Of a stretch of DNA of 64,000 nt, positions 37,714-45,734 are shown piece by piece (the first letter of the stretch is position 1; every line of letters starts with the position of its first letter). The stretch lies in the NCBI RefSeq assembly GCF_002109325.1, contig NZ_CP015348.1, positions 2,481,501 to 2,545,500 of the forward strand, read 5' to 3'. The position numbers were made by a program, and so were the translations under genes. This stretch comes from Sporosarcina ureae. GTDB lineage: Bacteria > Bacillota > Bacilli > Bacillales_A > Planococcaceae. The notes below the pieces were generated by a model. The model ran no database searches and was not told the origin of the DNA. It saw only the letters and a program-made list of their open reading frames with translations.

Positions 37714-38182
37714 TGTCGCCTTCAAAAAGCTCATCCGGACAGAAATCACCAAGATTACTCCGGATGGCTTTTCTTATTCTCATGAAAAGTATCAGAAATC
37801 CGTCTTCACTTCTTTCATGCAGTATACAAAAAGTGCCTATAAGAAAAGAAAGGCATTCCAAAGAAGCCTTTCTTGAAAGGTGAAAAATTTGAGCGAGTGA
37901 AGACTGGGCTAAGCTGCTTTCTTATATGTATGATAGAGACCATTTAGTACAGGCATCGCCTCAAGTTTTGTCTCTTCCACTGAAGTTGGGAAATATGTTG
38001 GTGATGTAATTGGCGTCTGGCCGTTGATGCCTTGATGTGTGCGATCATTGTTGTAATAGCTGATGTATTCTTGTAACAGCTAATGTAAATGCCGCTCATT
38101 CAGTGGGATGATGTGGTCCAATAGTTCTCTCTTCATGGTTCCAATGACTCTTTCTGCGTAAGGACTTTGCCATGGCGAGCGA
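37714..38182 (-). mobile_element. truncated copy of the rve-type IS found at 56.9-58.3 kb
   Basis: Matches the left end and the transposase 3' end of the complete element: TGTCGCCTTCAAAAAG at 37714, AAGAAAGGCATTCCAAAGAA near 37842, and the coding part up to GCCATGGCGAGCGA at 38182, where similarity stops abruptly. It corresponds to about 56909-57380 with point differences and a small number of indels. Only the C-terminal quarter of the transposase remains, so it is inactive. Confidence 0.85.
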
Positions 38183-38257
38183 TTGTTTTACTATAATAAG
38201 TAACAACATCGTTCTAGTATGCTATTCTTATAATATTACAATAAAGATGGTGAAACG

Positions 38258-38608
38258 ATGAAGATTGTCTTTTTTATTTTGCTGGTTCTCCCCATACCTC
38301 TCTATATTAACGATCATCCCTTTTTATTTTGGCTTGCAGTGTGCAATGCAGCATCGTATCTAGTTGTAGGATTATTGATTCCTCATATAATAGCTAAGTC
38401 AGCTATGGACAAGTTCAAGTCAACAATAGATATGTTGAAACAACAAGGAGCTACTCCGGAAGAAATAGAAAAAGCATTTCAGGAAGAAATAGTGATTACA
38501 GAACAAGATCGTCAAGCAGTGCCAATTTGGATTTATTACATATCTTTTAGCCATGTATTAATTGGTGCAGTATTAAGCGGTACCGGCATCTTATTTTTAT
38601 TCAGGTAA
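38258..38608 (+). CDS. small two-helix membrane protein
   Basis: A 116-residue protein: two N-terminal hydrophobic helices (about 2-17 and 22-44), a charged helix (MDKFKSTIDMLKQQGATPEEIEKAFQEE) and a C-terminal helix (about 88-115). RBS AAAGATGGTGAAA. No family is recognised. It lies between an IS remnant and an IS30 element and may belong to the accessory element or be a stranded passenger. Confidence 0.55.
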   Translation: MKIVFFILLVLPIPLYINDHPFLFWLAVCNAASYLVVGLLIPHIIAKSAMDKFKSTIDMLKQQGATPEEIEKAFQEEIVITEQDRQAVPIWIYYISFSHVLIGAVLSGTGILFLFR

Positions 38609-38774
38609 GTAAACCGAAGGTATATGCACATCGCATAGTTCAGAAAAATTCTGAAAATATGTTGTTGTAAATGGATAAGTGTCTTTTGATCGAGTTCATT
38701 GGTTAGGGAGCTTTTTTCTGTTTCGATTGAATTTCCAAATATATATTATAATTATGAATAATATAAACAAGCCT

Positions 38775-40016
38775 AAATTGCAATATTAAATTAGCCACTT
38801 AGATAAAATCCAGTGTATGTATGAAGGGGAATGTGATCCCTCAATTAACGGGTTAGTTTTGGAAATACTATGCTAACCTAGCCAACTCTTCTTCAAACAA
38901 AACGGATGGCTGTCGATAGTTCAAAATCTTCCTAGGCAACTGATTCAGTGTCTGATAAATACGTTGAATAGACTCTGTAGAGTAATCAGAAATTGCTTTT
39001 CCTTTGGGAATATATCGTCTGAGCAGACCATTGTGTCGCTCGTTAGATCCTCTTTCATACGGTGCATATGGACGAGCGAAATAGACGTCAGTAACACCTT
39101 GAAGACTCTTTGTCAGATTAGAAAACTCGCTGCCGTTATCCGACGTAATCGTTTTGAATACTTGAGAAAACAGCTCACCAAAATCCTGTCGTAACTGGTT
39201 GATCGCAAAGTCCACCGAATCATGATCTTGATCATCTAGGAGGATGGCATAATAGTTTCTCGTTTTACGTTCAACGAGCGTCAATAATGCGTTGTCATCA
39301 GACTTCTGTCCTTCTACCGTATCAATTTCCCAATGACCGAATTCTTGACGATCTTCAATTTCAACGGGACGTTCAGCGATGCTCATGCCCAAAATACGAC
39401 GGTTTCTTCGGATGTGTTTCACTTTGGTGTTCCGTCTCAGTTTCATCGGCAAGTCTATATTTCGAACGCGTAATACGTCTAAATCAATGTAGTTATACAG
39501 GGTTTTCGTGGACACAGTAGGTCGGTCTTTCCACTCTTCTTGAAGGCTTGTAAACCCGACGACTGCGTCTGGTGACCAGTCCTGATCTAGGATTTTATCA
39601 CACGCGAAATTGACAAATTCATTGGCCATAAGCAGCTTACTTTTTGCGCCGCACTGAAGTCGATTTCGTTCATATATCGCCTGTCCCGTTTCAGCGAAAT
39701 AGGCTGTATAGGATGTGCGTCCAGTTTTGAGTTGGATTGTGGTTCCACGCTTTAATTCATTCGCGATGGTTTGATGAACGCGTCCTAAGCGTCTACCGAT
39801 CTCTCGGTTGGTATGTCCATCCTTGTGAAGCGCCTCGATTTGACCGCGCTCAAAAGCTGACAGGTGTTTATTTTTACGGTTTTGTATGGTACTCTCAAGT
39901 TGTGCCACTATAAAACTTCCTCTCATTGTTAGTCTCGCAACTTCAATGATACACGAATTTTATAGTGGCATTTTTTTGTTTGGATTTAGGTGGCTAACTT
40001 GATTGTACAATTGGCC
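38775..40016 (-). mobile_element. IS30-family insertion sequence
   Basis: Ends have imperfect inverted repeats of the form AATTGYAMWATYAARTTAGC: left AATTGCAATATTAAATTAGC at about 38776, right the complement ending near 40011. The 16-base direct repeat TAATATAAACAAGCCT flanks it at 38759-38774 and 40017-40032, longer than usual for IS30, so exact borders are uncertain by a few bases. A second, truncated copy lies at 59362-59700. Confidence 0.8.
38868..39908 (-). CDS. IS30-family transposase
   Basis: A 346-residue DDE transposase. N-terminal helix-turn-helix (LSAFERGQIEALHKDGHTNR, then EIGRRLGRVHQTIANELKRG), then the catalytic core: EFGHWEIDTVEG (first Asp), TITSDNGSEF (second Asp) and YAPYERGSNERHNGLLRRYIP (Glu). 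GTG 39908 follows AGAGGAAG at good spacing; ATG 39926 lacks a ribosome site. All motifs are intact. Confidence 0.93.
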   Translation of the reverse strand: MAQLESTIQNRKNKHLSAFERGQIEALHKDGHTNREIGRRLGRVHQTIANELKRGTTIQLKTGRTSYTAYFAETGQAIYERNRLQCGAKSKLLMANEFVNFACDKILDQDWSPDAVVGFTSLQEEWKDRPTVSTKTLYNYIDLDVLRVRNIDLPMKLRRNTKVKHIRRNRRILGMSIAERPVEIEDRQEFGHWEIDTVEGQKSDDNALLTLVERKTRNYYAILLDDQDHDSVDFAINQLRQDFGELFSQVFKTITSDNGSEFSNLTKSLQGVTDVYFARPYAPYERGSNERHNGLLRRYIPKGKAISDYSTESIQRIYQTLNQLPRKILNYRQPSVLFEEELARLA

Positions 40017-40026
40017 TAATATAAAC

Positions 40027-40057
40027 AAGCCTTACTTCCTTTGTGGAGGTAAGGCTT
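40027..40057 (+). promoter_or_regulatory. conserved leader hairpin before the RadC-like gene (unit A)
   Basis: AAGCCTTACTTCC pairs with GGAGGTAAGGCTT with one G-T pair, then TATTTTAATT and the RBS. The second unit has an equivalent stem at 52979-53007 with different, compensating bases, so the structure is conserved. It may be a terminator of the upstream gene or an attenuator. Confidence 0.6.
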
Positions 40058-40081
40058 ATTTTAATTGGAGGGATTTAAACG

Positions 40082-40591
40082 ATGAAGTATGAATTACAGA
40101 CGGAACAAATGGAGTTATTAGTAGTAAAAGAAGAGACAAAGAAACCTGTTCCAGCAAAACGAGTAGACATTGTATCCTTACGCATGGTGAAGGAATCATG
40201 CTTACTGTATAAGAATCGTTCGATTAAGAGTCCTGAAGACGGATTTCATCTGTTCAAGCAGTTCTTAGGCGAACTAGACCGAGAATATTTTGTCATCATG
40301 TGTCTAGATGTAAAGAATCAACCGACTGCTATTAATGTGTGTCATGTTGGAAGCTTGAATGCTAGCATCGTTCATCCAAGAGAAGTCATGAAAACTGCCA
40401 TTCTCTCTAACTCTTGTTCCATCATCGTTGCCCACAATCATCCGTCAGGTAATCCAACTCCAAGTGCGGAGGACATCTCTGTAACAAAACGATTGAAAGA
40501 AGCAGGTGAAATCATGGGGATTGATGTACTTGACCATCTCATCATTGGAGAAGACACGTTTGTATCATTAAAAGAAAAGGGGTATCTATGA
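40082..40591 (+). CDS. RadC-like JAB/MPN-domain protein (unit A)
   Basis: A 169-residue protein with the JAMM pattern of RadC proteins: Glu in HPREVMKTAILSN, then HNHPSGNPTPSAEDI (HxH...S...D zinc and catalytic residues), ending DVLDHLIIGEDTFVSLKEKG. It lacks the N-terminal helix-hairpin-helix half of chromosomal RadC, as typical of copies on mobile elements, including staphylococcal SCC. The family is predicted to be a metallo-isopeptidase-like enzyme, but no activity is proven. Stop overlaps the next start as ATGA. A paralogue lies at 53032. Confidence 0.88.
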   Translation: MKYELQTEQMELLVVKEETKKPVPAKRVDIVSLRMVKESCLLYKNRSIKSPEDGFHLFKQFLGELDREYFVIMCLDVKNQPTAINVCHVGSLNASIVHPREVMKTAILSNSCSIIVAHNHPSGNPTPSAEDISVTKRLKEAGEIMGIDVLDHLIIGEDTFVSLKEKGYL

Positions 40592-40932
40592 TGACTACAC
40601 AAGGGAATCAAGGGGTTCTCATCTCCAGAGAAGTTCAATGGTTTGTTGACACGTTACGGAAAGATTATGGAATACGGGTAACTGCACAAGAAGTAGGGTA
40701 TGAAGGATTGGAACTTGGCATGGATGAAGTAGATGAAGTATTCATTCCGAAAGAACTGTTTGAAGTTATACCCACAACCATGCTCTATGAATTGATGGTT
40801 GTGGATGATTCAAAAGGGAATGTGTGGTCCGGAACGATTGGCTTCTACCCGAATTCTCCTGAATGGTGTTTACAAGTCATCATGAAGAACGATGAATTAC
40901 AGCTGAGAAAACTATTGTCGCTTCTTGACTGA
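40588..40932 (+). CDS. conserved unknown of the duplicated unit (A copy)
   Basis: A 114-residue acidic protein with REVQWFVDTLRKDYG, YELMVVDD and GFYPNSPEWCLQVIMKN. The copy in unit B (53538) shares all three segments. Translationally coupled to the RadC-like gene in both units, so the two products probably work together. No known family is recognised. Confidence 0.7.
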   Translation: MMTTQGNQGVLISREVQWFVDTLRKDYGIRVTAQEVGYEGLELGMDEVDEVFIPKELFEVIPTTMLYELMVVDDSKGNVWSGTIGFYPNSPEWCLQVIMKNDELQLRKLLSLLD

Positions 40933-40938
40933 ATCACA

Positions 40939-40976
40939 CGACAAAACTACTTAACCTAGCTACTTTTCTCACGACA
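40939..40976. repeat. paired CGACA boxes, unit A
   Basis: ACACGACA and TCACGACA place CGACA at 40939 and 40972, 33 bases apart. Unit B has CGACA at 54303 and 54336, also 33 bases apart, in the equivalent gap. The bases between are not otherwise conserved, so this could be a protein-binding or recombination site. Confidence 0.4.
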
Positions 40977-41122
40977 ATTCTACGTTGAAAAAAGTTAAAG
41001 CAGCACAACTGTTGCAGGGTAAGAAAACCGATGATTGTCATGCGACTAAAAGAGGCGACAGTATTATATATTCTGTCGTCAGTTTCAGTGAGTGCCTAAT
41101 TAAATCTAAAGGAGATGCTTTT

Positions 41123-41233
41123 ATGTGGAAGACTCTTGCAACAACCATTCTGGTAACCGTGTTGGCAGAGGTGGCAAAAGAACTGACGCTCTTTCAAGAA
41201 ACGAATAAACCAACAGTAGACAGGAAGGGATAA
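41123..41233 (+). CDS. micropeptide of the duplicated unit (A copy, 36 residues)
   Basis: ATG 41123 after AAAGGAGATG. MWKTLATTILVTVLAEVAKE forms a hydrophobic or amphipathic helix, followed by a polar tail. Unit B encodes MWVKVLVPIAVAVATEIVRE at 54477 in the same place, and the shared MW start and A-E-V-x-E pattern support a real gene. A weak hairpin with GGCGACAG/CTGTCG lies at 41054-41080 upstream. Role unknown; membrane association or signalling are possible. Confidence 0.6.
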   Translation: MWKTLATTILVTVLAEVAKELTLFQETNKPTVDRKG

Positions 41234-41235
41234 GA

Positions 41236-41316
41236 ATGAAACCACGGATTCCATTGACGTGTCCCTGTATTGAACGCTTAATCCAGTTACTCATTCAGCT
41301 CATCAAAGATAAGTAA
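41236..41316 (+). CDS. 26-residue peptide
   Basis: ATG 41236 starts three bases after the previous stop, with GGAAGGGA upstream. The sequence has CPCIE and an amphipathic helix, RLIQLLIQLIKDK. It has no visible counterpart in unit B. The ribosome site and amphipathic pattern are the only support. Confidence 0.4.
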   Translation: MKPRIPLTCPCIERLIQLLIQLIKDK

Positions 41317-41319
41317 GGT

Positions 41320-41364
41320 AAGCTATGAATGCCTATTACGAAGGTGTTCATGGCTTCTTTTTTT
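41320..41364 (+). terminator. terminator between the peptides and the recombinase (unit A)
   Basis: AAGCTATGAATGC pairs imperfectly with GTGTTCATGGCTT, followed by seven T residues. A corresponding hairpin lies at 54559-54598, so the recombinase is separated by a terminator in both units. Confidence 0.75.
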
Positions 41365-41393
41365 ACTCAGTTATCTAATCAGGAGGAACAGAC

Positions 41394-42272
41394 ATGCACC
41401 CATCCATTGAATCATTTACACGCTGGCTATTTGAAGAAGGACGTTCTCCTCGAACGATTGAATCTTACGGTTCAGACATTAAAGGATTCCAGCAGTTCCT
41501 ACGGGAAAAGGCAGTGGGAGAAGACCAACCTCTTTCATGCTACTCATTTGTTCGATTCAAAGAACACTTGTTCAAAGAAGAATACGCTGTAGCAACAATT
41601 AACAAAAAGATTAATAATCTAAAGGTATACAATGATTTTCTGCGAATCCAAGCTATAGTCAACGAGTCAATTATTGTATTAAAGAGAGATCGAATTAAAA
41701 TAGCGGCAGGAAGTGAGGTTGTAGTTGAAGCTCTTTCAGATGAACAGGTAGAGCACTTACTGTGTTATGTTGAAAATCGAAACAAGGTCAGTACTAGAAA
41801 TAAGTTAATCGTCTACATTTTGATGTATACAGGCATAAGAGTGAGTGAACTTGTTGGCATTAAGCTTGTAGACATTGATTTTCTCGAAAGTCATCTTACT
41901 GTGATGGGGAAAGGTGGAAAGAGACGTGAAATCGGCTTAAGACAGGAAGTGCTGGGGTTGATAAGGGAGTACATCAAGGAAGAGCGTTCTGCGTCTGTTT
42001 TCCACCAAAGTGGCTATCTTTTGGTGAGCCAGCGTAGTGAGAAGATGCATCGTGATGCAGTGAGGAGTTGGTTAGCGAACATTTCAACTGATGTAGGGTT
42101 TAAATTGTATCCGCATATTTTCAGGCACACATTTTGTTCCACCTTGTTACGACGTGGGGTGAATCTAACGACAGTCAGTAAAATCGCAGGTCATTCTTCT
42201 GTAAATTTGACTGCCAAATTCTATATTCAAACGACAAGAGCAGAGAAGATGGATGCAGTGAATAAACTGTAA
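41394..42272 (+). CDS. tyrosine recombinase (XerC/D-like), unit A
   Basis: A 292-residue integrase. N-terminal SAM-like core-binding domain (ESFTRWLFEEGRSPRTIESY), C-terminal catalytic domain with Arg in TGIRVSE, Lys in GKGGKRRE, HxxR in HIFRHTF, His in AGHSSV and the tyrosine in TAKFYIQT. All catalytic residues are present. RBS AGGAGGAA. Same length as the recombinase at 54612 and clearly its paralogue; more distant from the one at 47768. It could mobilise the element or rearrange the S-layer region. Confidence 0.92.
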   Translation: MHPSIESFTRWLFEEGRSPRTIESYGSDIKGFQQFLREKAVGEDQPLSCYSFVRFKEHLFKEEYAVATINKKINNLKVYNDFLRIQAIVNESIIVLKRDRIKIAAGSEVVVEALSDEQVEHLLCYVENRNKVSTRNKLIVYILMYTGIRVSELVGIKLVDIDFLESHLTVMGKGGKRREIGLRQEVLGLIREYIKEERSASVFHQSGYLLVSQRSEKMHRDAVRSWLANISTDVGFKLYPHIFRHTFCSTLLRRGVNLTTVSKIAGHSSVNLTAKFYIQTTRAEKMDAVNKL

Positions 42273-42302
42273 GCCATCTTCTCCATTTGTAAGATGATTA
42301 AA

Positions 42303-42788
42303 TCACTGGTAGGAATTGCTTTGTAATACATCAAAGAATGCTTCTGTTTCAGCGTCCATATTAACCAACATGATTAGAGAATCCATATCAATGGTTACCT
42401 TTAGTAGAACATTTGGAAAGGCTTGTTGTAGGTGGAAGGCATATTGTGAGGCTTTCCCCTTCTCTGTTTGTAGGTACTGAATTGATACGTTCTGATAAAT
42501 CGTAGGTGATTGGCTCTCATTTAGTGCTTTTAATTCGTTGATATGAAAAGTCTGTAACGTGTTGACAGTCATTTGGTATGGTTGTCCTTTATCTGCCTGT
42601 TCGATATTTAGCTCCTGTAAATAACGAGAGAGTGTTCCTTGTGAAATGAAAATTTTACGTTCTTCAAGTGCTTCGATCATACTTAGTTGTGTATAAAAAT
42701 CTTCTTCTTGCAGGAGAGCGATAATGGCTTGTATTCGTTCTGCTTTCTCAGAAGTAGGTTTCAAAGTAAGTCTATTTGTGTTCGTCAT
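42303..42788 (-). CDS. ArgR-like DNA-binding regulator
   Basis: A 161-residue protein. The N-terminus (AERIQAIIALLQEEDFYTQL, ISQGTLSRYLQELNIEQ) has the winged-helix pattern of arginine repressors; the C-terminal 75 residues (ASQYAFHLQQAFPN, VTIDMDSLIMLVNMDAE) resemble the ArgR oligomerisation domain, but the arginine-binding Gly-Asp-Asp is not obvious. It is convergent with the recombinase and divergent from the operon at 43114. ArgR proteins also act as accessory factors of Xer recombination, which makes its place here notable. Confidence 0.6.
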   Translation of the reverse strand: MTNTNRLTLKPTSEKAERIQAIIALLQEEDFYTQLSMIEALEERKIFISQGTLSRYLQELNIEQADKGQPYQMTVNTLQTFHINELKALNESQSPTIYQNVSIQYLQTEKGKASQYAFHLQQAFPNVLLKVTIDMDSLIMLVNMDAETEAFFDVLQSNSYQ

Positions 42789-43113
42789 GATTTCAACCTC
42801 TTTTCCTAAAAAAATCTATCTTTTTTTCTATTTCTTTTTCATGGCTTTTCCATTGCAAGATACCATCAAGGCTTCTTCTGCTAGCGTTAACGTCTGAATA
42901 ATAGTATACACTTAGTCGCTCATTAACAACAACTAATTTATTCAATTCCAATACATATTTTAAATAGTAAAGTGGATATATAGAGGATTTATGAATATAT
43001 GTTGTTCAAAAACGTTGCAATGAAAGCATTCGTGTATTTACATATGAATACAAAAAGAGTATTCTAAATCTAGTTCCAACAGCAACACACAAAAAGAAAG
43101 ATGGAGGGATAAG
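42789..43113. promoter_or_regulatory. AT-rich divergent control region
   Basis: No gene. GAATAC at 43046 is inverted as GTATTC at 43059-43064; CATATGAATACAAAAA resembles an arginine-repressor box. It lies between the ArgR-like gene and the divergent operon, so it is a candidate binding site. Confidence 0.4.
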
Positions 43114-43572
43114 ATGAAGTTTTACAAACAAGTATGTACTCTCCAAGTTGCACTTAATGTGCTAGTGCCAGAAAGTACAATCCGTGTAGGATTATATTAT
43201 TTTAAGAGATGCATCTTCACATTTATGAAAGAGCATGAAGGTGGTAGTCCAACACGTGAGTATGAGAAAAACCTTTCTGCTGACATCACAAATGTACTCA
43301 CTGAAACTGTGTCAGAAGGAAACTTCACTAGCGATGGAGACATGTTGATGTACTCCGTACAACCAAAGAAACTACGAGGATACGGTGAGTTGGAAGCAAT
43401 GGAATCGATGGCGAATTGGCAAGTAGAATACCTGCTTGAATCATTCAGCGCAGAACCAGACTTGTTGAGTCGATTAATCGGTATGGAACTCGTTATCGAT
43501 GCAATCCACTACGCAGATCCAGTAAAAAAAGTGACTGAACACAGACAAGAACTGGAGGAAAGCAAATGTTAA
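43114..43572 (+). CDS. unknown accessory-element protein 1
   Basis: A 152-residue soluble protein with RBS GATGGAGGGA. Visible features are a first half with YYFKRCIFTFMKEHEGGSPT and a helical C-terminal half (LEAMESMANWQVEYLLESFS). Overlaps the next gene by seven bases, so it begins an operon. No family recognised. Confidence 0.65.
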   Translation: MKFYKQVCTLQVALNVLVPESTIRVGLYYFKRCIFTFMKEHEGGSPTREYEKNLSADITNVLTETVSEGNFTSDGDMLMYSVQPKKLRGYGELEAMESMANWQVEYLLESFSAEPDLLSRLIGMELVIDAIHYADPVKKVTEHRQELEESKC

Positions 43573-43952
43573 CAGCAACAATTCACAACACGAACGTTAA
43601 GATACATAGTGATTTTTTAGATGAGCGAGAGCGTTTTTGCGATATGATCGGTTTTTATCAAATCAATGTAGATTTGACAGCATGCAAAGATGCTATAGAA
43701 GAAGAGTCAACGGTTGAACAAGTGAAACGTGCATTGAATAATGAAAAGGAAATTATCACCTACACCTTGGTGGATGGAAAACTTACCTGTCTGTGTAGTA
43801 CACCAGATGCTATGTTGATTATTTACCCTCACTTGCTTGGACCAGTGATTGAAAAGAAGGTAAATGCTTTAGCAGTGATGCTATCTAGTATTCAAAGACC
43901 TTACGATCTTGAATTTTGCCTGACAGGTTTCTATGTACCTGAAGAGTATTAA
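43566..43952 (+). CDS. unknown accessory-element protein 2
   Basis: A 128-residue protein starting inside the end of the previous gene, with CTGGAGGAAAG as ribosome site. Mixed alpha/beta composition: FCDMIGFYQINVDLTACKDAI, ITYTLVDGKLTCLCSTPDAM and a C-terminal FCLTGFYVPEE. Three cysteines are not in a metal-binding pattern. No family recognised. Confidence 0.6.
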   Translation: MLTATIHNTNVKIHSDFLDERERFCDMIGFYQINVDLTACKDAIEEESTVEQVKRALNNEKEIITYTLVDGKLTCLCSTPDAMLIIYPHLLGPVIEKKVNALAVMLSSIQRPYDLEFCLTGFYVPEEY

Positions 43953-44122
43953 TGTCTATGTTCTTGACAGATGTCTGTTATACCTTCGAACAGACAGTAA
44001 TGACGAAGTAGGTTAGTCAACTAGCCATGCAGCGACTGGGTGATAAATGATTCACGATTACATATCGGCACGAGCAAGAGTAGTGCCGAAAAAAACTAAA
44101 ATACGAAATGGAGAGATACGGT

Positions 44123-44611
44123 ATGTATACACAAGCAAACGCTAAATGGTTAGAAGAAAATGGACTAGCATTACCGAAAATGGAAGACAGATACATGGCA
44201 ATCGCTATAAAAGAGTGGGGGGTCAGTAAAGTCCTAGAAAAGATGAATCACGATTTGACAAATCCTCGTTTTGAAATTGGATTTCAATTTACGAACGTGT
44301 ATCAACGGTTTATCGGTGAACCGTATACTAGTTTACTCCTTTTCTCCATGGATCTAACATTTCCGATTAGCCAACACACAGAGGAAGTAAAAGCTGCTAT
44401 GCATCGACTGGGAGACGTAGAGAAGATGTCTGAAGATGAGACACATGTTACGTACAGCCTGTACTTTTATGAAGGTCCTTGTGTGAGTACGATGAATGAA
44501 GTGGTTCGAACGTTGAATGAATACCAAGGTACTGAAATTGAAGAGAAGTTAAGTGGGATTGGCATTACAGACTATCGTTGTTCATTTGAACTCTCGAAAG
44601 GCTCGGAGTGA
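44123..44611 (+). CDS. unknown accessory-element protein 3
   Basis: A 162-residue protein; ATG 44123 follows ATGGAGAG at good spacing, whereas ATG 44108 has no ribosome site. The C-terminal half has STMNEVVRTLNEYQG and YRCSFELSKG; the protein at 44759 has HSMSEVVRSI and MIFNLEVG in the same places, so the two are likely paralogues. No known family. Confidence 0.6.
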   Translation: MYTQANAKWLEENGLALPKMEDRYMAIAIKEWGVSKVLEKMNHDLTNPRFEIGFQFTNVYQRFIGEPYTSLLLFSMDLTFPISQHTEEVKAAMHRLGDVEKMSEDETHVTYSLYFYEGPCVSTMNEVVRTLNEYQGTEIEEKLSGIGITDYRCSFELSKGSE

Positions 44612-44758
44612 AGTAATTAGGCTCACCAGTAAGCGTGAATAGCCCGTGCATTTTCAGATAGAAGTGGTAATTAGGTGCAGCTAATTACCCAACTACTATT
44701 ATCCCTCTACTCACTGTAGAGATACAAAAGCAAAAAGAGAACTGGAGCGTGTGCGAAG

Positions 44759-45274
44759 ATGAATCCACTTAACAAGGGTACTCAACTAGAAACAACTGTG
44801 CTGAATATGGAAGACAGGATGGATATAAAAGTACTGGAAGAGCTGGATTTTCTAGAGGTCATTCAGCGTGTAGGACAAGAGAAGGTAGAACATCTTCTCA
44901 ATGTGCAGTTGGATGCTGCGGTTTGTCGGGTGAAGATCGCTGAAGACATTGAAAAAAGAATAACTGAAAAGGAAGACGTTGAAGAGCTTGGACTCTTTTA
45001 TCATGTGTTAGTCCTTCCGAAGTTTCCAGCGTCGCATCCAATGAGTGAACGAGTTCATAATGCACTTCGAGGAACGATTGGTGTAGGCGTGTCTTCTGAA
45101 GAAGACTTCACACGAACTCATGTAGTCGAACTGAGTAAGAGACCAATTGTGCATTCAATGAGCGAAGTAGTGCGTAGTATTACGTGTGAGATGCTGCCGG
45201 AAGTTAAAGAACTCATGAACAAAAATAATTTGAATGAATACTACATGATATTCAATCTTGAAGTGGGCATTTAA
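44759..45274 (+). CDS. unknown accessory-element protein 4 (paralogue of protein 3)
   Basis: A 171-residue protein. A helical N-terminus (LEELDFLEVIQRVGQEKVEH) is followed by LFYHVLVLPKFPASHPMSER and the shared HSMSEVVRS segment. RBS CTGGAGCG. Role unknown. The 147-base gap before it has no gene. Confidence 0.6.
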   Translation: MNPLNKGTQLETTVLNMEDRMDIKVLEELDFLEVIQRVGQEKVEHLLNVQLDAAVCRVKIAEDIEKRITEKEDVEELGLFYHVLVLPKFPASHPMSERVHNALRGTIGVGVSSEEDFTRTHVVELSKRPIVHSMSEVVRSITCEMLPEVKELMNKNNLNEYYMIFNLEVGI

Positions 45275-45380
45275 GTACGTTGTTCAAATACCTAAGACCG
45301 AAACCACATAGAACTAGAATGCATATCATTCTTTACATACACAAAAACCATCAACGTACCGACAAAGGAGAAGAGTAATC

Positions 45381-45734
45381 ATGGCAATCACATACAACAG
45401 ACAAGTACCAATTATTTTAGAAATAGGGTGGCATCGTGCCCGTGTGATCAAAGTAGTTGAAGGTAAACCAGTAAATACAATGTATGGACTGTCAGATACC
45501 GTCTTAATTACATTCGAAACTGAATATGGAGGGATTGTATCCCAATCGTTCAAAATGCTAAAAGGCACAAACGCACTATTAGAAAAATTAATAACCGTCA
45601 CAGTAGGTGAGGATACAGGTGACATAGATTTAGAAAGCCTCGTTCAACTGTACTGTGGCATTAAGGTAGACCACAACTATGGCAAACAAGATAGGTTGTT
45701 TGTCAATGTAGTCGATGTTTGTCCAATAGACTAG
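45381..45734 (+). CDS. unknown small beta-rich protein, OB-like pattern
   Basis: A 117-residue protein with RBS AAAGGAGAAG. Alternating strands (GWHRARVIKVVEG, TVLITFETEYGGIVSQSF) and ending DRLFVNVVDVCPID. The layout resembles the small phage or element proteins that bind single-stranded DNA next to a helicase gene. It lies immediately upstream of the DUF927 helicase, which fits such a role, but this is inference. Confidence 0.6.
   Translation: MAITYNRQVPIILEIGWHRARVIKVVEGKPVNTMYGLSDTVLITFETEYGGIVSQSFKMLKGTNALLEKLITVTVGEDTGDIDLESLVQLYCGIKVDHNYGKQDRLFVNVVDVCPID

Noticed and set aside
37561..37861. Minus-strand frames of 63-87 codons
   Set aside because: They cross the terminator, the intron relic and IS remnant DNA; no start signals.
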